Part shown: piece after piece, positions 27,865 to 35,901 of the stretch | Position numbering within the stretch: the stretch's first letter is position 1 | Layout of the letters: each line of letters begins with the position of its first letter | NCBI GenBank assembly: GCA_004001285.1 | Contig: AP018697.1 | Location: 1,054,001-1,118,000, forward strand | Source of the DNA: Arthrobacter sp. MN05-02 | Lineage (GTDB): Bacteria > Actinomycetota > Actinomycetes > Actinomycetales > Micrococcaceae | DNA: 64,000 nt | Direction: 5' to 3' | Notes under the pieces: generated by a model | What the model was told of the DNA's origin: nothing | Seen by the model: only the letters and a program-made list of their open reading frames with translations | Database searches by the model: none | Position numbers and translations under genes: made by a program

Positions 27865-30617
27865 ATGCGGTCTCACAGTCTCGTCGAAACTCGTCCGGTC
27901 CCGCCTCTCGCTTCGCCGCTCCTACCGGGAGCCGCCCGGTCGGGCCAGGCGGCCACGCACACGGCTTTCATCGGCCGCGCGGAAGAGACGGCGAGCATCC
28001 TGCGGGCCGTGCGGCAGCCCGGCTCAGCAGGGGCAGTGGTGGTAGGGGCACCCGGCATCGGCAAGACAGCCCTGCTGCATCACGTGCAGCGTTCCCTCGC
28101 CGAGAGCTACCTCGTCCGCGTCCGTGGGCTCCGCTCCGCCGCATCCTCGCCGTTCCGGGCGCTGAGCTTCCTGCTGTCGGAGCTGCCCGGTACGGTCACC
28201 CACCCGGCGCTCGTGTTCAGCGCAGTATCGACGTATCTCCGCGCGGAGGCGGGCGGACGCCGGGTGGTCTTCGCCGTCGACAACGCCGAGCACCTGGACA
28301 GATCGTCCTCGACGCTGATCGGACAGCTCGTCGCAGCGAACGTGGCCTCCGTGGTCCTGACGGTGACCGACTTCGCGCAGGCGGATCCCGTGTTCATGAC
28401 GATGTGGCGCAATGCGTCGCTGCGGCGACTGGACCTCGCCCCCTTCACGTTCGAGGAGACCCGGCTCTTCGTCGAGTCCGAGCTCGACGCCCCTGTGAGC
28501 AGGAAGGGGATCGAGGCACTGTGGGCTGTCGGCGGAGGCAACCTCCCTGCGACGCGTGCGGCCCTCAGGGGCTATGTGCAACGCGGGACCCTCGCTCGGC
28601 GTGGGGCGGCGTGGGTTCTCCTGCCGGGTCGGCCGGTGGTGGGGCAGGACCTCGTCGCCCATTCGCCACTGCTGCTTCAGCTCGCGCCCAATCAGCGGAG
28701 CGTGGTGAACCTCGTGGCCCTCGCCGGAACGCTCGACTGGTCCGACCTCGCACGTGGTGCCGACTCCGCCGACCTCGACGCGCTGCAGGACGCCGGCATC
28801 ATCGTGATCGACGCCGGGTCGAGCCGCGTGCCCGCCTCGCGACGCCCGGGCTGTCGGCCGCCGTGGCCGAGGCCGTCAGTGCCGCCGAGGCGCGCGACCT
28901 CTACCAGCATCTTCAGGGACTTCCCGCAGCACCCGGGCAGCTCGCCGCCGATCCGGCGCGCCTGGTGGCATGGTTGCTGCGTGCCGCGCACCCGGTCAGT
29001 GAGGACCAGGCGGTGGCCGCTGCGGCGGCCCTGAACGACGAGGGTCATCATTCCCGGGCGGCGGACCTCCTTGCGGTGCTGGATCTTCCCGACTCGGACC
29101 GCCTGGTGTACCAGGCGGTCCGGGCAGCGATCGGCCAAGGATCCCTCAGAGCTGCCATGCTCCACCTGGCGGCCCTCGCCGACCGGGAGGACCGGCTGGA
29201 TCCCACGACGTGGACGCTGTCCAGGATCGCGGAGTCCAGGGTGCGGCGCCTCCGGCCGGTCGTCGACGCCCCTGAACCACTCGCCGACGCCTCGGAGCGG
29301 GTGGCCGCCTGGCAGCAGCAGGCGCAGGAAGCAGGAGACGACGGAGCGGTGGCGGAGCTGGCGCGGCTCGAGCGCCGACTGTTCGTCGAGCACGCTGTGC
29401 TGGCTTCGTTCCACGGGCGGTACCGCGACAATCTCGAAAGCCTGGCGGGTGTCGTCGACACCGACCTCGCAGTGTCCGCGGGTCGCGAGGAACACGAGTT
29501 CCAGGTCGAGGTCCAGTCGCTGCTCCTCGAGGCGCAGGTCGTCCTGGACGACCGATCGACGAGCGACGATCTGGCGCGATCGCTGGCACGCCTCCTCGTG
29601 CATCCCGACGTACCCTACGGGGTGGCGGACGCCGCGCTGCTCCGCGTCGAGGTCGCCCTCCTCATGACCGGTGGCTGGAGCGACACGGCACGGCTCCTCG
29701 GGTCGATCAGGCACTCGAACGCCCGGTGGTCGTTCAGGAGCGGGTCGCTCGCCCAGCTCTTCGAGGGTGTGACGATGATCGCCCTCGGCCGCGCCCGCGA
29801 TGCCGGCCACGCCCTGGAACCGGTGGTGGAGCAGCTGCGCATCGCGGATCCGCACGGGATCCTGCCGCTTGCCGCAGCGACGCTCACGTTCAGCCATGCG
29901 CTCGCCGGCCCACTGGAGCAGGTCATCGCGCACCTGCCCCTGTCCGAGCCCGGCCGGGGCAGCTCGTGGGTCGTGCGCCGTGCCGCCCGGCACTACCAGC
30001 TCCTCGCATCGGCGCGCACGGAGAATCGCGGGGAAGCCGCACGCCGACTGCAGGATCGTGCCACGAACGACCTGCGGCAGGAAGCGCGCGTCTGGGCCCT
30101 CGTGAGTCTGGCCGCCGCGGTGCGCCTCGGCCGCCAGGAGGCCGTTGCCGAGCTCGGTGCGCTTGCCGCCACGGTGAGCGGACCGCTGGCGCGAACGTGC
30201 TCCCTCTATTCGCAGGCACTCCTGGACTCCGACGTCGGGTTGCTGACCGAGGCGATGGAATGTGCGGCTGCATCGGACGACTACCGGCTCGTGGCGGACA
30301 TCGCGCAATCCGGCATCAACGCCACGACCCGGAACCAGGACAGGACGGGACTGCGCGTCATCCAGCGGCGACTGAGGGAGCTCCTGCCCGATGCGCCCCA
30401 GGCCGATGCCGGTGGGGTCGACCTCGACTCCCTCACCGCCCGCGAGCGTGAGGTCGCGGCGCTGGCGGCGGCGGGCAGGAGCAACAGGGCGATCGCCCAG
30501 AAGCTGGTCGTCTCCGTCCGGACGGTCGAGGGCCACCTGTACCAGGTGTACTCGAAGCTCAGCGTCAGCACGCGGTCGGAGCTCGCAGAACTCGTCCCCG
30601 TGGAGAGCGGTCTCTGA
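27865..30617 (+). CDS. LuxR family regulator with STAND ATPase (LAL type), first of four; frameshifted as given
   Basis: A protein of about 917 residues: N-terminal STAND ATPase with Walker A VGAPGIGKTAL near residue 55 and Walker B VVFAVDNAEHLD, a long helical-repeat sensor region, and a C-terminal LuxR helix-turn-helix (LTAREREVAALAAAGRSNRAI, then VSVRTVEGHLYQVYSKLSV). The frame changes near the CCC of 28831-28833; adding one base restores RLATPGLSAAV, so a missing C in the run is likely. GGTCTCA falls at 27869-27875, codons 2-4. The stop overlaps the next start (TGATG at 30615-30619). Such regulators respond to ligands or partner proteins by ATP-driven oligomerisation; the signal here is unknown. 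Confidence 0.85.
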
Positions 30618-33331
30618 TGTTCTCCGCACTGTCCGGGGACGTCCCACTCGTCGGCCGCAGTGCACTGCTCTCCTCCATCGAGCGGGCGCTCGAGCGGGAC
30701 GACGTCTACGGGGCATTCATCTACGGGGACACCGGGACCGGCAAGAGCGCCCTGGCACGACACCTCCTCAAGCACCTGCAGGGCGAGTCCGTACCCTTCC
30801 TGGTGTCACCGGCTCCCGCGCTCGGGGCCATCCCGTACGGTGCGCTCGCTCCCTTCCTCGCGGACGCGACACCGGAGGACATGGGCTCCCCACTCTCCGT
30901 CCTCCGCATGGTGATGTCCTTCTTCCGGACCAGGGCCAACGGCCGCTCGATCGTCGTCGTCGTGGACGACGCGCACCTGCTCGACGACGACAGCAGCCAC
31001 CTGCTGGCGCAGCTCGTCGCGTCGCGGACCGTCGGACTCGCAGCGTTCTCGCGATCCGTCACCCCGGTGTCCGACGAGCTCGTCTCGCTGTGCCGTGACG
31101 GCCTGCTCGAGCGGTTCGACGTGGGCCCCCTGAACTACGCGGATGCACTGGAACTGTGCGAGCAGGTGCTCGGCTCCGGTATCGTCCGCGGGGCGAGTGA
31201 CCGCCTGTGCGACGAGGCCTCCGGGAACCCGCTGTTCCTCAAGGCGATCCTCGACGAGGCGCTGATGAACGGGAGCCTGACCAGGCCCGACGGTGTGTGG
31301 ACCCTGGCCGACGGTGAGCTCAGTATCCCGGCCGCATTGAACGACCTCGTGCGCGCCATCCTCATGGAGTTCGACGACGTCCAGCGGAAGGCGTTCGAGG
31401 TGCTCGCCCTGGGTGAGGTCGTCGCCTTCGCGGACCTCGTGAGCGTGACCAGTGAGGAGGCGGTGTCCGCGCTGCTGACGGAGGGCGTCATCCGGAGCCT
31501 CCCCGACGATCCCGCTTTCGCCGTGCACACCCACGGCCTGTACGCGCGTATCGCCCGCACACTCGTCCCGCTCGGCCGCAGCGCCGCGATGCACCGCGAA
31601 CTGCGGTCGTCCAGCCACGGACTGCCTCTTCCGCCCCGGGCCAGGATCAGGGACGCGCTGTGGAGCCTGGACTGCGGCGAACCCGTCGAGGAGGATCGGC
31701 TGCTCGAACTGGCACCCCTTGCGCTGACCCTGCTGGACCCCCGCTCGGCCCTGAGGTTCGCGGGTGCGATCCGGGGAGAGCACCTCGCCGCGGCCGCGCG
31801 GACGCACCGCGCGACGGCCCTGCTCGAGCTGTCCCGGATCGAGGATTCCCGGAACCTGTCGAGGGGTCTCCTCGAGGAGACCGGCACTCCCGAGCTGATC
31901 GCCGCCGCGGGTGTCCTCGAGGTGAGGCAGCTGCTCGCAGCGGGCGAGGACGTCGCGGGGACGGAGAGGATCATCACGCGCTGGTCCGACGCCCTCGATG
32001 CCCTTGCACCGGACGGCGGGCGGACCCCCGACGCCGGACCGGGGACGGGCCCCGGCGGTGGCCCGGCCGCCGGCCTCGTCGACAGCGAGCAGTGCCGCGA
32101 CGTCGTCCGGGCTTTCGGCTGGAACCTCGCCGGGCGTTTCGGCGAGTCGGTCCGTGTCCTCCGGCCGCTTCTCGGGACGAGCACGAACCGACGAGTGACG
32201 GCGCTGGCACACGCCGTCCTGGCCGAGGCACTCGGTGCACTCGGCCGGAGCTCGGAGGGCCGGAACCACAGTGCGGCCGCCCTCGCGCTGACGGGGTCGG
32301 AGGTGCATCCCATGCCGGACCTGCATCGGGTGGCCGTCCTTCGCCACGTGAGCCTGCTCGTGCACAGCGGGGAATTCGAGGCGGCCGACCAGGCGACGGC
32401 GGCCTATGCGCCCCCTGAGGGCCGTGACTACTCGTTCACCAGCGGGAGCCTCGCTGTCCTCGACGCAGCGACCGACGTGCGCCGCGGGCGCTTCTCCAGC
32501 GGGCTGGCGAAGCTCCGCCCCGCCCTGGCCTCCCTGCGCGCCTCCGATCCTGATGCTCTCCTGCCGTACGCCCTCGGTGTCACCGGCTGGGCTGCCGCTG
32601 CGCTGGGGGAGGCGGACCTCGTCGACCAGTGTTCCGGCGAGCTCGCCGCAACGCAGCACCGCGGGAGCCGCCCGTACGCACTGCTCGCCAGGGCCTTCGA
32701 CGACGCTGCCCGCACGCTCCTGCGCAAGGGTGCCAGGGATTCGGCGCTCCTGCAGTACGCCGCCGAGGCCCGGCGGAACGAGTGGATCTGCTGCGAGAAG
32801 GACGTCCTCGAACTCGCGACGGCGCTCGCCGACGAGCAGTCGGCGGAACTGCTGGCGCGCGCAGCCGACACGATGGAGGGAACGGAGGCCGCCATCCTGC
32901 ACGACTATGCCTCGGCACTGATCGCGCGTGATGCCGCCGCCATCGCGGAGGCAGGTGACCGTGCCGAATCGTTCCAGAAATACCTGCTTGCCACGGACGC
33001 CTGCCGCCGGGCGATGGACGTCTACGCCGAAGCGGGAGATGCGAGATCGCAGCGGGCGCTTGCGGCCGTCGTGCGCCGTCGACGCGGCCTGATCGACGGG
33101 GGCCTGCTGGTCGAACCGGTCGAACTCGAGGGCCTGTCCCCGCTCACGTCGCGGGAACGGGAGATCGCCACGCTCGCACTGCAGGGACTGTCCAACAAGG
33201 ACATCGCGCGGAGTCTGACGGTGTCGACCCGGACCGTCGAGGGGCACCTGTACCGGATCTACGTGAAGCTGGGGATCGGTCGACGTGAGGAGCTCACGGC
33301 CGAACTCGAAGCACTTCTGCGGGCCACGTAG
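30617..33331 (+). CDS. LuxR family regulator with STAND ATPase (LAL type), second of four
   Basis: An intact 904-residue protein with Walker A YGDTGTGKSAL near residue 40, Walker B VVVVDDAHLLDDD near residue 118, helical repeats through the middle, and the C-terminal LuxR domain LTSREREIATLALQGLSNKDI with recognition helix VSTRTVEGHLYRIYVKLGI. It is coupled to the first regulator by a TGATG overlap. Its recognition helix differs little from those of the first and fourth regulators, so the three may read the same DNA site. It is followed by the small-RNA promoter at 33399. Confidence 0.93.
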   Translation: MFSALSGDVPLVGRSALLSSIERALERDDVYGAFIYGDTGTGKSALARHLLKHLQGESVPFLVSPAPALGAIPYGALAPFLADATPEDMGSPLSVLRMVMSFFRTRANGRSIVVVVDDAHLLDDDSSHLLAQLVASRTVGLAAFSRSVTPVSDELVSLCRDGLLERFDVGPLNYADALELCEQVLGSGIVRGASDRLCDEASGNPLFLKAILDEALMNGSLTRPDGVWTLADGELSIPAALNDLVRAILMEFDDVQRKAFEVLALGEVVAFADLVSVTSEEAVSALLTEGVIRSLPDDPAFAVHTHGLYARIARTLVPLGRSAAMHRELRSSSHGLPLPPRARIRDALWSLDCGEPVEEDRLLELAPLALTLLDPRSALRFAGAIRGEHLAAAARTHRATALLELSRIEDSRNLSRGLLEETGTPELIAAAGVLEVRQLLAAGEDVAGTERIITRWSDALDALAPDGGRTPDAGPGTGPGGGPAAGLVDSEQCRDVVRAFGWNLAGRFGESVRVLRPLLGTSTNRRVTALAHAVLAEALGALGRSSEGRNHSAAALALTGSEVHPMPDLHRVAVLRHVSLLVHSGEFEAADQATAAYAPPEGRDYSFTSGSLAVLDAATDVRRGRFSSGLAKLRPALASLRASDPDALLPYALGVTGWAAAALGEADLVDQCSGELAATQHRGSRPYALLARAFDDAARTLLRKGARDSALLQYAAEARRNEWICCEKDVLELATALADEQSAELLARAADTMEGTEAAILHDYASALIARDAAAIAEAGDRAESFQKYLLATDACRRAMDVYAEAGDARSQRALAAVVRRRRGLIDGGLLVEPVELEGLSPLTSREREIATLALQGLSNKDIARSLTVSTRTVEGHLYRIYVKLGIGRREELTAELEALLRAT

Positions 33332-33398
33332 CCCTGATGTCACGGCTAGGTAATCCTGGTACCGATCTAGGTAGTCCCTCGTCCGATTAGGGTCCGTA
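33332..33398 (+). promoter_or_regulatory. Repeat-rich upstream region of the small-RNA promoter
   Basis: TAGGTAATCC and TAGGTAGTCC, each followed a few bases later by CCGAT, give two imperfect direct repeats upstream of the CTACTCGTG box at 33399. Similar CAGGTAGTC boxes occur at 45001 and 15151. Binding of one or more LuxR regulators is a reasonable guess. Confidence 0.35.
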
Positions 33399-33433
33399 CT
33401 ACTCGTGATCGCCCTCGAAGAGCAGCCTAGAGT
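33399..33433 (+). promoter_or_regulatory. Promoter with CTACTCGTG box and TAGAGT, drives a small RNA
   Basis: CTACTCGTG (33399-33407), 20 bases, then TAGAGT (33428-33433). Transcription would begin near 33440. No reading frame with a ribosome site follows before the terminator at 33592-33629. Confidence 0.6.
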
Positions 33434-33439
33434 TGTAGA

Positions 33440-33635
33440 CGTCGGAGACGGTGCACCCGGGGAATCCGGACACCATGCACGGCCCACGATCCGGGTCGGC
33501 GGCGTAGGAGTTCTCTTGAGACCAGGACTTCGTCCCCAGCCGCCGCCGACCCCAACCCCTGGCAGCCCCCGGATCCCGGGAGCAGGGATACCGAATCGGC
33601 CCTTCACCGCGAGGTGAGGGGCCGATTCGTCTATG
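33440..33635 (+). ncRNA. Candidate LuxR-controlled small RNA with UGAGACC loop
   Basis: About 195 bases bounded by a promoter (33399-33433) and an intrinsic terminator (33592-33629), with no gene inside. Inside are a first hairpin around 33451-33475 (GGTG...CCGG-GGAAT-CCGG...CACC) and a nested element: outer stem GGGTCGGCGGC (33493-33503) with GCCGCCGACCC (33542-33552), inner stem GGAGTTCT/AGGACTTC and loop CTTGAGACC (33515-33523). The exopolysaccharide leader at 41521-41638 has the same order of parts and the shared string CGTCCCCAGCCG. The 5' and 3' ends are estimates. Confidence 0.6.
33592..33629 (+). terminator. Intrinsic terminator with GCGA tetraloop
   Basis: A 17-bp stem with one G-U pair, CGAATCGGCCCTTCACC (33592-33608) with GGTGAGGGGCCGATTCG (33613-33629), closed by a GCGA loop and followed by TCTAT. 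It ends the small RNA on the plus strand and could also serve the convergent VanZ-like gene. Confidence 0.8.
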
Positions 33636-33695
33636 ACGGCTCGCTGCGGCACGAGCCGGCCCGCGCGCAGGCATGGCTCGGACGGGAAGGCGCGG

Positions 33696-34082
33696 TCAGC
33701 GCCGGTGTCGCCGGGTCCTCAGCATGGTCCACGCGAGGAGTGTCCCGGCAACCGCGCCGATCGTATTGGCCACCACATCGTAGGGGCTGGCGACACGCTG
33801 CGACAGCGCGACCAGCTGGACGGCCTCGATCAGTGCTGACAGGCCGAAGGCCACGACCGGTCCGAGCCAGCGCCAGCCGCGCGGAGCGAGGAGGAAGACG
33901 AACAGGCCCAGGGGGAGGAACATCAGGGCGTTCGCGGCGAACTCGACGAACCCGTAGTCGAACCACCCGGGCGCGCCGTACCCCTGCAGGAGAACCAGGA
34001 CCCGGCGCAGGAGATCGCCCGCGTGGCGGTCGACGGGCAGGGGCGAGAAGACGGTGAAGCCGACCCCCAGGAGCCACAGCAT
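33696..34082 (-). CDS. VanZ-like membrane protein
   Basis: At least 128 residues with four membrane segments: the start (LLGVGFTVFSPLP), VEFAANALMFLPLGLFVFLL, WLGPVVAFGLSALIEAVQL with the conserved Glu, and the late VVANTIGAVAGTLLAW. The pattern SxLIExxQ...R...D(V/I)xxNxxGxxxG is the VanZ signature. The ATG at 34082 is the first in-frame methionine, but upstream residues (YRLVTLALC) also look like membrane segment, so the true start is probably 10-20 codons further upstream or hidden by an indel. VanZ-like proteins are linked to glycopeptide tolerance or envelope functions; the role here is unknown. Confidence 0.75.
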   Translation of the reverse strand: MLWLLGVGFTVFSPLPVDRHAGDLLRRVLVLLQGYGAPGWFDYGFVEFAANALMFLPLGLFVFLLAPRGWRWLGPVVAFGLSALIEAVQLVALSQRVASPYDVVANTIGAVAGTLLAWTMLRTRRHRR

Positions 34083-34450
34083 GCACAGTGCGAGCGTGAC
34101 GAGGCGGTAGCGCGGAGACGGCAGGGGTGCAGTGCTCAGGAGGGATCCTTGGGGGTGAGGACGGGCGGTGGTGGCCTCGACGCGGGCGACATCCCCAGTA
34201 TCGTCGATGCGGCGTCCCGTGCTGTAGGATGGACGGCGATGCCTAGGCGAGGGAGCGGCCTGGATCGTCGGTGGAGAACCGGGGGTCCGCGCTGGACTCC
34301 GTGATCGACGGTGGCTAGCGAAGTTTCCCGGTCTGCCTCCCAGCAGCGAGGGCGGTTTCCTGGACCGGCCCGTCACGCGTTCCTCCCGCCCCGGCGACGT
34401 TCCCGTGGTGCCCGCATCGGCGGCCGCCCACACGTTACCAAGGAGAAACC
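34083..34450 (+). other. Intergenic region with the rplY promoter
   Basis: No gene is supported apart from the likely N-terminal extension of the VanZ-like protein at its left edge. A -10-like TAGGAT lies at 34225-34230, followed by a leader of about 210 bases to rplY and an AAGGAG at 34440. No CTACTCGTG box and no UGAGACC hairpin was seen. Confidence 0.4.
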
Positions 34451-35101
34451 ATGTCCGAGCAGAAGCTCGCCGCACACGTCCGCACCGAATTCGGCAAGGG
34501 GGCGGCCCGTCAGGCCCGCCGCGCCAACATGATCCCCGCCGTCGTGTACGGGCACGGTGCCGATCCCATCCACGTCCTGCTGCCCGCCAAGGCCACCACG
34601 CTCGCGGTCCGCACCGCCAACGCCCTGCTCACCCTGGACATCGACGGGGAGGACCACCTGGCCCTCGTCAAGGACATCCAGCGCAACCCCCTCAAGCAGA
34701 TCGTCGAGCACCTCGATCTCCTGACCGTCCGCCGCGGCGAGAAGGTCCAGGTGGACGTCGCCATCCACGTCGAGGGCGAGCCCGCCGCCGACGTCGTCTC
34801 CAACCTCGAGGCGAACACGGTCCTCGTGGAGGCCAACGCGACCGATCTCCCCGAGACGCTCACGGTCAGCATCGAAGGCCGCACGGTGGGCGAGCACGTC
34901 CACGCCTCGGACATCGTGCTGCCCGCCGGCGTCGTCCTCCTCGTGGACGCTGACACCCTCATCGTCAACCTGTCCGGCGAGAGCGAGCAGGACCTCGGCG
35001 AGACCCCTGAGTCCGACGCCGACACCGAGGGCACCTCGGAAGGCGCGACGGCTGCCGACGCCGACGCCGACGCCGTCATCACCGACGCCGACGAGCAGTA
35101 A
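34451..35101 (+). CDS. rplY: 50S ribosomal protein L25/general stress protein Ctc
   Basis: A 216-residue long-form L25 (CTC family) that binds 5S rRNA. The N-terminal L25 domain (KLAAHVRTEFGKGAARQARR, then IPAVVYGHG) spans about residues 5-95, the TL5-type C-terminal beta domain about 100-180, and an acidic Asp/Glu/Ala tail ends the protein. The ATG follows ACCAAGGAGAAACC. pth starts 14 bases after the stop, the usual rplY-pth pair. Confidence 0.97.
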   Translation: MSEQKLAAHVRTEFGKGAARQARRANMIPAVVYGHGADPIHVLLPAKATTLAVRTANALLTLDIDGEDHLALVKDIQRNPLKQIVEHLDLLTVRRGEKVQVDVAIHVEGEPAADVVSNLEANTVLVEANATDLPETLTVSIEGRTVGEHVHASDIVLPAGVVLLVDADTLIVNLSGESEQDLGETPESDADTEGTSEGATAADADADAVITDADEQ

Positions 35102-35115
35102 GCAGGTACCGCACG

Positions 35116-35703
35116 GTGTCCACTGACACCTGGCTCGTGGCCGGGCTCGGGAATCCCGGGCCCGGCTACAGCGGCAACCGGCACAATGTGGGACAGATGG
35201 TGCTGGATCTCCTCGCGGACCGTCTCCGTGGCCGATTCACGACATCGAAAGCCCAGGCCGTCACCCTCGAGGGGCGGCTCGGGATCGGCGGGCCGCGACT
35301 CGTCCTGTCCAAGCCGCTCACCTACATGAACACGACGGGCGGGCCGGTCTCCGCGCTCGCCCGTTTCCACGATGTGGCTCCCGATCACGTCATCGCCGTC
35401 CACGACGAGATCGACATCCCCTTCCACACCCTGAGGGTCAAGCTCGGCGGGGGAGAAGGCGGCCACAACGGACTGCGCGATATCAGCAAGGCCCTCGGCA
35501 CCAAGGACTACTACCGCGTGCGGGTGGGCGTCGGTCGCCCGCCCGGACGCCAGGACCCGGCCGACTTCGTGCTGAAGGACTTCGGTACGGCCGAGAAGAA
35601 GGAACTGCCGTTCCTGCTCGACGACGCCGCCGATGCCGTGGAGCAGCTCATCACGGAGGGTCTGCTCGCGGCACAGCAGCGCTTCCACGCGCAGAAATCC
35701 TGA
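35116..35703 (+). CDS. pth: Peptidyl-tRNA hydrolase
   Basis: A 195-residue cytoplasmic enzyme that frees tRNA from stalled peptidyl-tRNA. Seen here: GLGNPGPGYSGNRHNVG with the catalytic His23, LSKPLTYMNTTGG with the substrate-binding Asn, HDEIDIP with the essential Asp, and GGGEGGHNGLRDI. It starts at GTG 35116 after GCAGGTACC, closely behind rplY. The LuxR regulators resume 200 bases downstream. Confidence 0.97.
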   Translation: MSTDTWLVAGLGNPGPGYSGNRHNVGQMVLDLLADRLRGRFTTSKAQAVTLEGRLGIGGPRLVLSKPLTYMNTTGGPVSALARFHDVAPDHVIAVHDEIDIPFHTLRVKLGGGEGGHNGLRDISKALGTKDYYRVRVGVGRPPGRQDPADFVLKDFGTAEKKELPFLLDDAADAVEQLITEGLLAAQQRFHAQKS

Positions 35704-35901
35704 CGAACCGCGCAAACCCTGAGCAGACCCTGCCGATCGCTGCGCCGGGATCAACGGGTTCGGGAGCGGCCTGCCTGTAAAGTGGGCCGCTAGGACAAGC
35801 GTTGTGGGGCGGAACTTCATGCTGGAGTGCAAACGTGGATCCGGTCCCGGGCCGGCGCCGTCGGTCATCGGACCAGGACCGGGCGATCTCGGGGGCGATC
35901 C

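Noticed and set aside
34083..34475. N-terminal extension of the VanZ-like protein up to 34475
   Set aside because: The extra residues are low-complexity Arg/Pro/Ser and would run through the rplY promoter region. Only about the last 20 residues before 34082 look like real protein.
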